This document shows, one piece after another, positions 34,521 through 42,985 of a stretch of 64,000 nt of DNA. The notes below the pieces were generated by a model. That model saw only the letters and a list, made by a program, of their open reading frames with translations. It made no database searches and was not told the origin of the DNA. How positions within the stretch are numbered: the stretch's first letter is position 1; each line of letters opens with the position of its first letter. Position numbers and translations under genes: made by a program. Source of the stretch: Bog-473 sp963721585 (lineage in GTDB: Bacteria > Actinomycetota > Acidimicrobiia > Acidimicrobiales > RAAP-2); NCBI GenBank assembly GCA_963721585.1, contig CAVRJN010000008.1, positions 372,001 through 436,000 on the forward strand, in the 5' to 3' direction.

Positions 34521-34948
34521 TGAGCAGTCACCCGCCGGATTGGGAGGCGACACCATGACCACCGCCGTGATCGTCGACGCCGGCCGGTGAGCAGCGAGGG
34601 GAACATGGCCGAGGCGCAGTACTGCTCATCGGCGCTCGAACCGAGTGCCCTGGCGGCCTGCGTCGTCCAGATCCCGCTCACCGTGGCCGCCGCTATCTCC
34701 CGGATGACCCACCGCAACGTGTCGTGGTGCAAGAAGACCTCGCCCCTGCCAGCCAGATTGCGCAAACGGGCGGCTCTGGGGTTCCCAAATCGCATTCCCT
34801 CCACGACCATGGGGCTGAACTCCGAGCCCAAGAGTTCGGAACGGACTGCGGCATCGGCGGTGTATCGAGCCAGACCCACGGGCTCCGTACGGGCAAGAAG
34901 GGTCGACGCGAGCTCACTCAGCACCTCGACAGGGAAAGCCAAGTCCAC
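34517..34948 (-). CDS. Hypothetical protein
   Basis: A 143-residue frame on the minus strand with helical, codon-plausible sequence through its first 115 residues (for example SPMVVEGMRFGNPRAARLRNLAGRG split by helices). An odd Arg-rich tail follows. I do not recognise a family. It overlaps the stop of the CrtC-like gene tail to tail by 4 nt and follows another hypothetical gene after 21 nt. The plus-strand frame over the same DNA has a typical antisense composition and is rejected. Confidence 0.45.
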   Translation of the reverse strand: MDLAFPVEVLSELASTLLARTEPVGLARYTADAAVRSELLGSEFSPMVVEGMRFGNPRAARLRNLAGRGEVFLHHDTLRWVIREIAAATVSGIWTTQAARALGSSADEQYCASAMFPSLLTGRRRRSRRWSWCRLPIRRVTAH

Positions 34949-34969
34949 CTCGGAGGGGACGGTCAGGAC

Positions 34970-35263
34970 CTAGGTGAGGGTTGTCGATTCCAGCGCACGA
35001 AGGCGGGCCTCGTGCTGTGGCATGAAGAGGCCTGTCGAGTAGTCCGCCTCCCAAATGTGTTGGAGACCAGCCTCGATGCCTCGAGGTGCTACTTCGGCTC
35101 CTGGATGCGCCGCGACAGGCAGATGGAGAGTTCGGTAGAGAAACTCCGTGACCGGATCCTCGTGGGCCGGCATGGGCAATGGGCGCATCGCCATCTGTGC
35201 GGGCACCGGCTCAATGGGCATGCCCCGAGCGATGTGCATCGCGAACTGGGGCTCCGGCGACAT
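34970..35263 (-). CDS. Hypothetical protein, possibly the C-terminal part of a disrupted gene
   Basis: A 97-residue frame starting with MSPEPQFAMHIARGMP and rich in Pro and Met. I do not recognise a family. Immediately upstream another minus-strand frame reads EQHELAHAVWIERTQNANS, then ILDIAVALETTF, and stops at TAG near 35277, so the two may once have been one gene separated by a frameshift or stop. Confidence 0.4.
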   Translation of the reverse strand: MSPEPQFAMHIARGMPIEPVPAQMAMRPLPMPAHEDPVTEFLYRTLHLPVAAHPGAEVAPRGIEAGLQHIWEADYSTGLFMPQHEARLRALESTTLT

Positions 35264-35575
35264 CGGCTGCGCTACAGCGTATTGAAGGTGGTCTCGAGCG
35301 CGACGGCGATGTCGAGGATCGAGTTGGCGTTCTGTGTGCGCTCGATCCAGACGGCATGGGCCAACTCGTGTTGCTCACGTGCTCGGGCCAGATGTCCCTC
35401 GGCACGAAGAGCGGCTTGCGCGGCACGAGCGCCCCGGCCCCAAGGTCAAGCCCTGGACCAGGGGCGCTCGCGGCCGGCAAGCACCTCAGATGTCCGCTGT
35501 CGCGAAATCAGCGCGTTCTGTCGCGAAATCTGGTTGGACAGCCGCGAAACGCCGAGACGTGACAACGCGAAATTC
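35264..35575. other. Decayed border region next to nrdJ
   Basis: Contains the coding-like minus-strand fragment at about 35280-35420 (EQHELAHAVWIERTQNANS) without a start or family. The repeat array reported at 35497-35575 lies against the nrdJ stop. No intact gene. Confidence 0.45.
35497..35575 (+). repeat. Phased CGCGAAA repeat array, related to elements at 17.8 and 25.0 kb
   Basis: CGCGAAA occurs at 35501, 35522, 35543 and 35566, spaced 21, 21 and 23 bp, about two helical turns. The first two copies are the identical 13-mer CTGTCGCGAAATC. The first pair aligns with the minus strand of copies 1 and 2 (TGTCGCGAAnTC, GCG, TTCTG, CGCGAA). The array lies directly after the 3' end of nrdJ, at the switch from accessory to core genes. 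Confidence 0.75.
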
Positions 35576-38416
35576 TCACGAGCATCCGCTCGTCGAACCG
35601 CAACTCCCGCACACGTAGCACGACCCTGCCCGTTGCATGGTGTTGCCGCAGCTGTAGCAGAGCGGTGCATCGAGCTGCTCGGCCCGGGCCAGGGCCTGCG
35701 CCGCCGGCTCGGCGCCGGCACGGCCGTCGCTGAGGCCGTCCTCGACGAGGCCGACCGTCGGTGTCGACATCTCCTCCACACCGGGCAGCGTCGGCTGCGT
35801 CCGCTCCTGAGTGGACAGGATGCCGAGGTCCGAGCGCTCCTCCACCGAGAGGAAGTCGAGCGCCATCCGACGGAAGATGTAGTCGATCAGGCTGGTGGCA
35901 ATGCGCAACTCCGGGTCGTCCGTGATGCCCGCCGGCTCGAACTTCATGTTGGCGAACTTGCGGACGAATGTGGCCAGCGGCACGCCGTGCTGCAGCCCGA
36001 GGCTGATCGAAATGGAGAAGGCGTCCATGATCCCGGCCAGGGTCGACCCCTGCTTGGAGACCTTGATGAACACCTCGCCCGGACGGCCGTCCTCGTACTC
36101 GCCGACCGTGACGTAGCCCTCGCAGTCGGCCACCCGGAACGAGAACGTCTTCGAGTTGCGCTTGCGGGGCAGGCGCTCGCGCACCGCGCCGACCAGCACC
36201 GACGTCGTCTCCCGCCGCTGCTCGCTCAGCAGCGCCGCCTCGAGCTCGGCGATGCGCGCCGTCACGGCGCGGTCGCGGGCCTCGGCCTCCGAACCGGCCG
36301 GTGCCAGGTCGCCGCCCACTGCCTCCGCTTCCTTCTTGGTGGTCGACAGCGGCTGGGCCACCTTGCAGTTGTCCCGGTAGATGGCCACGGCCTTGATGCC
36401 GAGACGCCAGGCGTCGATGTGCAGCTGCTCCACGTCCTCGACCGTCACGTCCTCGGGCATGTTGACCGTCTTGGAGATGGCGCCGCTGATGAAGGGCTGC
36501 ACCGCCCCCATCATGCGGATGTGGCCCGAGTAGTGGATCGTGTTGTCACCCATGGAGCAGGCGAAGACGGGCAGGTGCTCAGGGGCGACGTGGGGTGCGC
36601 CGAGGATCGACATGTTCTCGTTGATGTAGGCCACGATGTCCTCGGCCTGCTCGACGCCGTAGCCCAATTTGGCCAGCGCCCGGGGCACCGTCTGGTTGAC
36701 GATCGACATCGTGCCGCCGCCGACCAGCTTTTTGGTCTTGACCAGACCGAGGTCCGGCTCGACGCCCGTCGTGTCGCAGTCCATCAGCAGGCCGATGGTC
36801 CCGGTCGGCGCCAGCACCGAGGCCTGCGAGTTGCGCACGCCGTACGCCTCGGCCAGGTCGACTGCCCGGTCCCAGGACTCCTGGGCGGCGGAGAGCAACT
36901 CGGGCGGCACGACGTCCTCGTCGATGCGGGCGGTCTCGGCCTGGTGCATGCGCAGGACGTTGAGCATCGGCTCGACGTTCTCGTGGAAGCCGGCGAAGGG
37001 GCCCATGCGGGCCGCCGTCCTGGCCGACGTGGCGTAGGCGTGCCCCGTCAGCAGCGCGGTGATGGCGGCCGCCCAGGCCCGTCCTGCGTCGGAGTCGTAG
37101 GGCAGACCCTGGGCCATCAGCAGCGCACCCAAGTTGGCGTAGCCGATGCCGAGCTGGCGGAAGGCCCGCGTCGTCTCGCCGATCCTCTCGGTCGGGTAGT
37201 CGGCGTTGCCGACCATGATCTCTTGGCCGGTGAACACGACCGCCACCCCCGCCTTGAAGCCCTCCACGTCGAACTCGTCGTTCTCGTCGAGAAACGTCAG
37301 CAAATTCATGGACGCCAGATTGCACGCGCTGTCGTCGAGGTGAACGTATTCGGAGCAAGGGTTACTTCCGTTGATACGGCCCGTCATCGGCGCCGTGTGC
37401 CAGCGGTTGATGGTGGTGTCGTACTGCAGTCCCGGGTCGGCGCACTCCCAGGCCGAGTGGGCGATCTGGCGGAACAGGTCGCGTGCGGGCAGCGTCCGGA
37501 TGACCGAGCCGTCCGTGCGCGCCGTCAGTTCCCAGTCGCGCCCGTCAATGACGGCCTCCATGAACTCGTCGGTCACCCGCACCGAGTTGTTGGCGTTCTG
37601 GTACTGGGTCGAGTGGCTGTCGGCCCCGTCGAGGTCCATGTCGAAGCCGGCGTCACGCAGGACGCGGGCCTTGCGCTCCTCGATCGCCTTGCACCAGATG
37701 AAGTCCTCCACGTCGGGGTGGTCGACGTCGAGGATGACCATCTTGGCGGCGCGCCGTGTCTTGCCACCCGACTTGATGGTGCCGGCCGAGGCGTCGGCGC
37801 CGCGCATGAAGCTGACCGGGCCCGACGCCGTGCCGCCGCCCTTCAGCAGCTCGTGCGACGACCGGATCCGCGACAGGTTGACGCCCGCGCCCGAGCCGCC
37901 CTTGAAGATGATGCCTTCCTCGGTGTACCAGTTGAGGATCGAGTCCATCTTGTCCTCGACCGAGAGGATGAAGCATGCTGAAGCCTGCTGGGGGACGCCG
38001 TGCACGCCGATGTTGAACCACACCGGGGAGTTGAAGGCGGCCTTCTGGTGGATGACGAGGTACTTGAGCTCGTGGTTGAAGACGAGGGCCTCCTCGTCGT
38101 CGACGAAGTAGCCGTCCTTGATCCCCCACGCCGTCAGCGTGTCGGCCACCCGGTCGGCCACCTGCCGTAACGACCACTCGCGCTCCTCGGTACCGACGGT
38201 CCCCCGGAAGTACTTCTGCGCCAAGATGTTGGTGGCGTTCACGCTCCAGAACTCGGGCACCTCGACGCCGAACTGCTCGAAGGCCACGGTGCCGTCCCGG
38301 TAGTTGGTGATGCGGGCGTCGCGCCGCTCCCAGGTCACCTCGTCGTAGGGGTGCACGCCTTCTGTGGTGAAGTGCCGGCGGATGCCGATCTCGGATCGCT
38401 GGGGGGCGATGGCCAT
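35576..38416 (-). CDS. nrdJ: Adenosylcobalamin-dependent (class II) ribonucleoside-diphosphate reductase
   Basis: A 946-residue class II ribonucleotide reductase. The ATG at 38416 follows AGGAGGA; a start 15 codons earlier lacks this. Visible blocks are FNSPVWFNIG and ASACFILSVEDKMDSI (catalytic Cys region), GGSGAGVNLSRIRS, and NPCSEYVHLDDSACNLASMNL with the N-x-C-x-E radical site. A C-terminal Cys-rich tail (CYSCGNTMQRAGSCYVCGSCG) serves reactivation or zinc binding. It makes deoxyribonucleotides with coenzyme B12 and needs no oxygen. Two NrdR boxes and a promoter lie upstream. Confidence 0.95.
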   Translation of the reverse strand: MAIAPQRSEIGIRRHFTTEGVHPYDEVTWERRDARITNYRDGTVAFEQFGVEVPEFWSVNATNILAQKYFRGTVGTEEREWSLRQVADRVADTLTAWGIKDGYFVDDEEALVFNHELKYLVIHQKAAFNSPVWFNIGVHGVPQQASACFILSVEDKMDSILNWYTEEGIIFKGGSGAGVNLSRIRSSHELLKGGGTASGPVSFMRGADASAGTIKSGGKTRRAAKMVILDVDHPDVEDFIWCKAIEERKARVLRDAGFDMDLDGADSHSTQYQNANNSVRVTDEFMEAVIDGRDWELTARTDGSVIRTLPARDLFRQIAHSAWECADPGLQYDTTINRWHTAPMTGRINGSNPCSEYVHLDDSACNLASMNLLTFLDENDEFDVEGFKAGVAVVFTGQEIMVGNADYPTERIGETTRAFRQLGIGYANLGALLMAQGLPYDSDAGRAWAAAITALLTGHAYATSARTAARMGPFAGFHENVEPMLNVLRMHQAETARIDEDVVPPELLSAAQESWDRAVDLAEAYGVRNSQASVLAPTGTIGLLMDCDTTGVEPDLGLVKTKKLVGGGTMSIVNQTVPRALAKLGYGVEQAEDIVAYINENMSILGAPHVAPEHLPVFACSMGDNTIHYSGHIRMMGAVQPFISGAISKTVNMPEDVTVEDVEQLHIDAWRLGIKAVAIYRDNCKVAQPLSTTKKEAEAVGGDLAPAGSEAEARDRAVTARIAELEAALLSEQRRETTSVLVGAVRERLPRKRNSKTFSFRVADCEGYVTVGEYEDGRPGEVFIKVSKQGSTLAGIMDAFSISISLGLQHGVPLATFVRKFANMKFEPAGITDDPELRIATSLIDYIFRRMALDFLSVEERSDLGILSTQERTQPTLPGVEEMSTPTVGLVEDGLSDGRAGAEPAAQALARAEQLDAPLCYSCGNTMQRAGSCYVCGSCGSTSGCS

Positions 38417-38608
38417 GGTGTGGGGGTCCTCCTGTGGTGTGTGTCGTCTCGGGGGTGTCACTGCTGCGGTGCTCTGTCTTCCTGGGGTCGTTTCCTGCGG
38501 TGCTCTGTCCTGCCCGACGTCGCCGTCGCCCCGCTCCCATTCCAGCGCAGCGGTGTCTCACGGTGCGTCTCCCGATCCAGCGCCCTGGAGGGTTCCAAAG
38601 TCGCCTCA

Positions 38609-38656
38609 CCACAACATATTGTGGTTGGCCCCTCCCCGAGACACGAGATGCTGTGT
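38609..38656. promoter_or_regulatory. Pair of NrdR boxes upstream of nrdJ
   Basis: CCACAACATATTGTGG (38609-38624) matches the NrdR consensus ACACwAyATvTwGTGT at 14 of 16 positions. ACACGAGATGCTGTGT (38641-38656) matches at 13 of 16. Their starts are 32 bp apart, about three helical turns, which is the spacing typical of NrdR operators. They lie at and just downstream of the nrdJ -10, so NrdR with dATP would repress nrdJ. Confidence 0.8.
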
Positions 38657-38657
38657 C

Positions 38658-38687
38658 ATTACAGCACTGTAGTTACGTCCTTGTCAA
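38658..38687 (-). promoter_or_regulatory. Promoter of nrdJ
   Basis: On the minus strand TTGACA (38687-38682), an 18-base spacer, then TGTAAT (38663-38658). The second NrdR box begins 2 bases downstream of this -10. Confidence 0.65.
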
Positions 38688-38816
38688 CCATCTCACTGCA
38701 CCATTCCTGCTGGTCACGGGCCGCTCGCGATTGTTAGCGCTCGAAGGCCGCCGGAGGGGCCCCAAAGGGCGCCGGATACCCGCGAAATACCCACGAGGCG
38801 TTAGCGTCGCATCCGC

Positions 38817-40403
38817 ATGGCCATGGTCGTCGTCGCCGTCGATGCGGGCACGACAGGGGTGCGCGCCCTCGCCGTCGACGAGCGGGCCCGGGTGGCCGAC
38901 GTCGCCTACCGGGAGTTGACCCAGCACTTCCCCCGCCCCGGCTGGGTCGAGCACGATCCCTCCGAGATCTGGGATTCCGTCCGGGACACCTTGGCCGAGG
39001 TCGGCGCGCGCCTGGCGGAGCGGGGCGACACGGTCGCCGCCATCGGCATCACGAATCAGCGCGAGACGCTCGTGGCGTTCGACCGCTCGACCGGGCGCCC
39101 GCTGCACCGCGCCATCGTGTGGCAGGACCGCCGCACCGAGCCCATCTGCACCGAGGTCACCGACGCGGGGCAGCTTCCCTTCGTGCGCGCCACCACCGGC
39201 CTCGTCCTCGATCCCTACTTCAGCGCCACCAAGGCGGCCTGGCTGCTCCGCCACGGCGACCTCGCGCTCGCCCCCGACGACCCGGATCTCTCCTTGTGCA
39301 CGGTCGACAGCTGGGTGCTGTGGAACCTGACCGGCGGCACCCGCGGGGGCACCTACGCCACCGACCCCTCCAACGCCAGCCGCACCCTCCTGCTCGATAC
39401 GGCCTCGCTCTCCTGGTCCCCCGAGCTCTGTGCCGTCTTCGGCGTGCCACCCCACACCCTCCCCGAGGTGCGGCCGTCGGCCGGCCGCTTCGGTACCGCT
39501 GCCCTCGGCGACCTCGGCCCGGCGTCGTCGGTCCTCGACGGCATCGCTGTCTCGGGCGTGCTCGGCGACCAGCAGGCCGCGCTGTTCGGGCAGGCCTGCT
39601 TCGAGCCCGGCATGGTGAAGGTCACCTACGGCACCGGCAGCTTCGCGCTGGCCAACGCGGGCCACGAGCGCCCGGCGGCGCCCGGCGGGCTCACCGTCAG
39701 CTGCGCCTGGGACCTCGGCGAACACGCCGCCGACGAGCGCAGCCGCGTCGCCTACGCGCTCGAGGGGTCGGCCTTCGTCTCGGGCGCCGCCATCCAGTGG
39801 CTGCGCGACGGGCTCGGCATCATCTCCTCCGCCGCCGAGGTCGGTCCGCTGGCGGCATCGGTGCCCGACAGCGGTGGCGTCACCTTCGTCCCCGCGCTCA
39901 CGGGTCTCGGCAGCCCGTGGTGGGATCCCCGGGCGCGCGGCCTCGTGACCGGACTCACACGCGGCGTCGGCCGCGCCCAGCTGGCGCGGGCGTGCGTCGA
40001 GGGCATGGCGTTCCAGGTGCGCGACATGACCGATGCCATGGCCGCCGCGTCGGCCCACCCACTGACCGCGCTGCGGGCGGACGGGGGCGCCGCCGCCATG
40101 GACCTGCTCCTCGGGCTTCAGGCCGAGCAGAGCCGCATGCCCGTGGCGCGGCCGGCCTCGCTCGAGTCCAGCGCGCTCGGTGCCGCCACCGTGGCGGGAC
40201 TGGCCGAGGGGGTCTGGTCGTCGCTGGCGGAGCTCGCAGGACTCTGGCGGGCCGAGGCCGTCTTCGAACCGCAGCTGCCCGTCGAGCTGGCCGACGCCGG
40301 GCACGACGTGTGGCGCCGGGCCGTCGAGAAGTCCATGGGCTGGGCCGATCCCGGGATCAGCGTGAGAGGGCTGTCGCCGGCAGATCCCGGTCTGGAGAAA
40401 TAA
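38817..40403 (+). CDS. glpK: Glycerol kinase-like FGGY carbohydrate kinase
   Basis: A 528-residue FGGY kinase with the glycerol-kinase signatures: VVAVDAGTTGVRALAVD, PGWVEHDPSEIW, IGITNQRETLVAFDR, AIVWQDRRT, GVLGDQQAALFGQ, and VKVTYGTGSFALAN. It phosphorylates glycerol to sn-glycerol-3-phosphate with ATP in the cytosol. No glycerol facilitator or G3P dehydrogenase is adjacent. An ATG two codons in (38823) could also serve as start; the ribosome binding site is weak for both. Confidence 0.88.
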   Translation: MAMVVVAVDAGTTGVRALAVDERARVADVAYRELTQHFPRPGWVEHDPSEIWDSVRDTLAEVGARLAERGDTVAAIGITNQRETLVAFDRSTGRPLHRAIVWQDRRTEPICTEVTDAGQLPFVRATTGLVLDPYFSATKAAWLLRHGDLALAPDDPDLSLCTVDSWVLWNLTGGTRGGTYATDPSNASRTLLLDTASLSWSPELCAVFGVPPHTLPEVRPSAGRFGTAALGDLGPASSVLDGIAVSGVLGDQQAALFGQACFEPGMVKVTYGTGSFALANAGHERPAAPGGLTVSCAWDLGEHAADERSRVAYALEGSAFVSGAAIQWLRDGLGIISSAAEVGPLAASVPDSGGVTFVPALTGLGSPWWDPRARGLVTGLTRGVGRAQLARACVEGMAFQVRDMTDAMAAASAHPLTALRADGGAAAMDLLLGLQAEQSRMPVARPASLESSALGAATVAGLAEGVWSSLAELAGLWRAEAVFEPQLPVELADAGHDVWRRAVEKSMGWADPGISVRGLSPADPGLEK

Positions 40404-40467
40404 AGCAAGGAAATCCTTGTTATATTGACCCGGTAGGGCGGATCCACCGCTCGGAAGGGTGGCAGTC

Positions 40468-41184
40468 ATGAGCGTGGCAATCGTGACAGGAGCATCCCGG
40501 GGACTCGGGGAGGCTCTGGCAACGGGGCTGGCCCGGGCCGGCTGGTCGCTCGTGGTGGACGGTCGTGACCCGGTCACGCTGGAGGCCGCGGCGGACCGCA
40601 TCCGTGCGGCGGCGAGGGACGGTGCGCGGATCGCCGTCGTCGTCGGCGACATCACCGACGACGAGCACCGCCACGATCTGACGGCCGCCGCCTTCGAGCT
40701 GGGTGGCCTCGACCTCGTGGTCAACAACGCCGGGACACTCGGGGCAGCACCGCTCCCCTCGTTGGCGGACTACCCGCTCGACGATCTGCGCATCGCCTTC
40801 GAGGTCAACGTCGTCGCCCCTCTCGGACTGCTGCAGGACGCGCTGCCACAGTTGGTCAAGGCACCCCACCCACGCGTGGTCAACGTGACCTCGGACGCCG
40901 CGGTGGAGGCCTACGAGGGCTGGGGTGGCTACGGCGCCGGCAAGGCGGCACTCGAGCACCTCGGCGCCGTACTCGCAGCCGAGTTCCCCGCCCTGAGGGT
41001 GTGGTCGGTCGATCCGGGCGATCTGCGCACGGCGATGCACCAGGCGGCCTTCCCCGGCGAGGACATCTCGGACCGGCCCGAGCCGAGCACCGTGGTGCCG
41101 GGCTTCCTCGAGCTGATCGGCAGCGATCGCCCGAGCGGCCGCTGGCGCGCCACGGAGCTGCTCTCGAGCGGAGCGGTCGCATGA
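40468..41184 (+). CDS. Short-chain dehydrogenase/reductase, first gene of SDR-QueA-SufR operon
   Basis: The ATG at 40468 has GGAAGGG (40453-40459) 8 nt upstream, so it is preferred over a GTG three codons earlier. The 238-residue SDR has TGASRGLG (7-14), VNNAG, a catalytic Ser in VTSDAA, and YGAGK. The second strand ends VVDGRD, compatible with NADP(H). Its stop overlaps the QueA-like start (ATGA). The substrate is unknown. Confidence 0.9.
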   Translation: MSVAIVTGASRGLGEALATGLARAGWSLVVDGRDPVTLEAAADRIRAAARDGARIAVVVGDITDDEHRHDLTAAAFELGGLDLVVNNAGTLGAAPLPSLADYPLDDLRIAFEVNVVAPLGLLQDALPQLVKAPHPRVVNVTSDAAVEAYEGWGGYGAGKAALEHLGAVLAAEFPALRVWSVDPGDLRTAMHQAAFPGEDISDRPEPSTVVPGFLELIGSDRPSGRWRATELLSSGAVA

Positions 41185-42275
41185 GCGCGCTGCTGGCGCC
41201 GAGCCTGGAGCAGGCGGTACCGGCCCGCCTGCCCGAGCTGCACCCACTGTCGTTCTCCCTGCCCCCCGAGCTCGAGGCGCCGTCGCCCCCCGAATACCGC
41301 GGCATGACCCGCGACGCCGTGCGGATGCTGGTGGCGACCAAGTCCGGCGGCGCGCTGGTGCACTCGACCTTCTCCGAGCTCCCGCGCTTTCTCGACGAAG
41401 GCGATCTCGTGGTGATCAACACGTCGGGCACGCTCGCCGCCGAAGTCGACGGCACGACGCCCGACGGAGCCGGGCTGCAGGTCCATCTCTCGACCAAGCT
41501 GCCGGCCGGCCTCTGGACCGTCGAGGTCCGACGCGCCGGGGTGGCCCACCTCGGCGCGGCGCCCGGGGACAGCATCGAGCTGCCCGACGGGGGCCGGGTG
41601 GCCCTCTTGGCGCCGTACTCCCCCGGCCCCGGAGGCCACGGTGTGCGGCTCTGGGTTTCCAGCGTCGAGACGCCCGAGCGCCTCCACAGCTACCTGGCCC
41701 GTCACGGCCGTCCCATCCGCTACGGCTACGTCCGGGGCAGGTATCCCATCGGGGCCTACCAGAACGTCTACGCCACCGAGCCGGGTTCGGCCGAGATGCC
41801 CAGTGCCGGGCGACCCTTCACGCCCGAGGTGCTCATGCGCCTGGTGTCCAAGGGAATCGGTGTCGCCCCACTGATCCTGCACACGGGCGTCGCCTCCCTC
41901 GAGGCCAACGAGCCGCCCTACGCCGAGTACTTCCGGGTCTCGCTGCCCACCGCCCATCGCGTCAACGACACCAGGCGCTCGGGCGGGCGCGTCATTGCCG
42001 TCGGCACGACCGTGGTGCGCGCGCTCGAGTCCGTGGTCGACGATCATGGCCACGTGCACCCGAGCGAAGGCTGGACCGAGACGGTCGTCACACCCGAGCG
42101 TCCCGTGCGCTCCATCGACGGGTTCCTCACCGGTTGGCACGAGCCTGAGGCCTCGCATCTCGCCATGCTCGAGGCCATCGCGGGACGGCCGCTGCTCGAG
42201 TCCTCCTACGCCGCCGCGCTCGAGGAGGGGTACCTGTGGCACGAGTTCGGCGACGTCCACCTGATCCTGCCGTGA
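41181..42275 (+). CDS. QueA-like S-adenosylmethionine:tRNA ribosyltransferase-isomerase family protein
   Basis: A 364-residue QueA-family protein. Recognisable blocks are GDLVVINTSGTLAAE (QueA D/N-D-T/S-R/G block), GRPIRYGY, YQNVYATEPGSAEMPSAGRPFTPEVL, and GFLTGWHEPEASHL. True QueA converts preQ1-tRNA to epoxyqueuosine-tRNA. Here the conserved NDTR of canonical QueA reads NTSG, there is no tgt or other queuosine gene nearby, and the gene is locked between an SDR and a SufR-like regulator by 4-nt overlaps. It is probably a divergent paralogue with a different SAM-derived ribosyl-transfer reaction. Confidence 0.75.
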   Translation: MSALLAPSLEQAVPARLPELHPLSFSLPPELEAPSPPEYRGMTRDAVRMLVATKSGGALVHSTFSELPRFLDEGDLVVINTSGTLAAEVDGTTPDGAGLQVHLSTKLPAGLWTVEVRRAGVAHLGAAPGDSIELPDGGRVALLAPYSPGPGGHGVRLWVSSVETPERLHSYLARHGRPIRYGYVRGRYPIGAYQNVYATEPGSAEMPSAGRPFTPEVLMRLVSKGIGVAPLILHTGVASLEANEPPYAEYFRVSLPTAHRVNDTRRSGGRVIAVGTTVVRALESVVDDHGHVHPSEGWTETVVTPERPVRSIDGFLTGWHEPEASHLAMLEAIAGRPLLESSYAAALEEGYLWHEFGDVHLILP

Positions 42276-42985
42276 CGGCCGAACCCGCCGTCGCGCCGGC
42301 ACCCACCGAGGCCGGCGAGCCCGAGTCGCCCCTCCAGCAGCTGCCGACCACGCGGCGGGCCATCCTGAACCTGTTGAAGCGCCAGGGCCCCCTCGACGCC
42401 TCCGCGGTGGCCGGCGCGCTCGCCCTCACCCCCGCCGCCATCCGCTTGCAGCTGAGCCACCTCGAAGACGACGGGCTCCTCATGCATCGTGACGAGATCG
42501 CAGAAGGGGCGCGGCGAGGCCGACCCCGCCACGTCTACGAGCTCACGTCGGCGGCCGAGGCGCTCTACCCCAAGCGCTACGGCGATCTCACGACCGAGCT
42601 CCTCGGCTATCTGGGCGGGCCTGGGGCCACCCAGGTCGACGAGCTCTTCGAGCAACGGCGTCAACGGCGTGTGGCCGGCGCGCTGCCCAAGACGGCGCAC
42701 CTCCCCTTCGACGAGCAGGTCGCCGCGCTCACCGCGATCCTCGACGAGGACGGGTACCTGGCCGAGGCGGAGCGCCTGCCGGACGGCAGCTGGCGCATCA
42801 CCGAGCACAACTGCGCCATCCTCACCGTCGCCCACGGGTTCTCGCAGGCGTGCACCAGCGAGCTCGCCTTCATTCGTGATGCGCTTCCCGGGGCCACGGT
42901 GCGCCGGGTCGCCCACCTCATGGACGGCGCGCACGTGTGCGCCTACGTCGTCAGCCCGCCGCCGTCGTCGAGTCCGCCGACCTGA
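42272..42985 (+). CDS. SufR-like iron-sulfur winged-helix regulator
   Basis: A 237-residue regulator starting at a GTG that overlaps the QueA-like stop. An N-terminal winged helix (LPTTRRAILNLLKRQG ... AIRLQLSHLEDDGLL ... GRPRHVYELT) is followed by a C-terminal domain with three cysteines, C181, C194 and C223 (HNCAI, QACTSEL, HVCAYV). The C-x12-C-x28-C spacing and context match the cluster ligands of SufR, an iron-sulfur-sensing repressor. No suf genes are next to it; it closes the SDR/QueA-like operon and may sense iron or redox state for it. Tail-to-tail overlap of 35 nt with the ACT gene. Confidence 0.8.
   Translation: MTAEPAVAPAPTEAGEPESPLQQLPTTRRAILNLLKRQGPLDASAVAGALALTPAAIRLQLSHLEDDGLLMHRDEIAEGARRGRPRHVYELTSAAEALYPKRYGDLTTELLGYLGGPGATQVDELFEQRRQRRVAGALPKTAHLPFDEQVAALTAILDEDGYLAEAERLPDGSWRITEHNCAILTVAHGFSQACTSELAFIRDALPGATVRRVAHLMDGAHVCAYVVSPPPSSSPPT

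Larger units (their letters stand above)
38417..38816. other. nrdJ leader and nrdJ/glycerol kinase divergent spacer
   Basis: A 400-base spacer holding the nrdJ promoter and two NrdR boxes (reported separately), a leader of about 230 nt, and the start region of the kinase gene. The leader has a 15-base direct repeat, CTGCGGTGCTCTGTC, at 38464 and 38496. I found no B12-box sequence that would mark a cobalamin riboswitch. Confidence 0.5.

Noticed and set aside
34587..34973. A 128-codon plus-strand frame at the tail of the CrtC-like gene
   Set aside because: Ser/Thr/Arg-rich composition typical of an antisense frame; the minus-strand frame is more protein-like.
34724..37981. A 1085-codon plus-strand frame across nrdJ
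   Set aside because: It is the antisense shadow of nrdJ and neighbours with no domain signature; nrdJ on the minus strand is unmistakable.
38417..38657. Possible cobalamin riboswitch in the nrdJ leader
   Set aside because: No B12-box-like sequence (AGYCMGRAGACCTGCC) or conserved core was found; the leader contains only a 15-bp direct repeat.
40403..40440. CAAGG-AAAT-CCTTG hairpin followed by TTATATT as a terminator after glpK
   Set aside because: The stem is only 5 bp and the T-run is poor; it could equally be part of a promoter for the SDR operon, so I left it uncalled.
38673..40727. A 684-codon minus-strand frame opposite glpK
   Set aside because: Antisense shadow; glycerol-kinase motifs are all on the plus strand.
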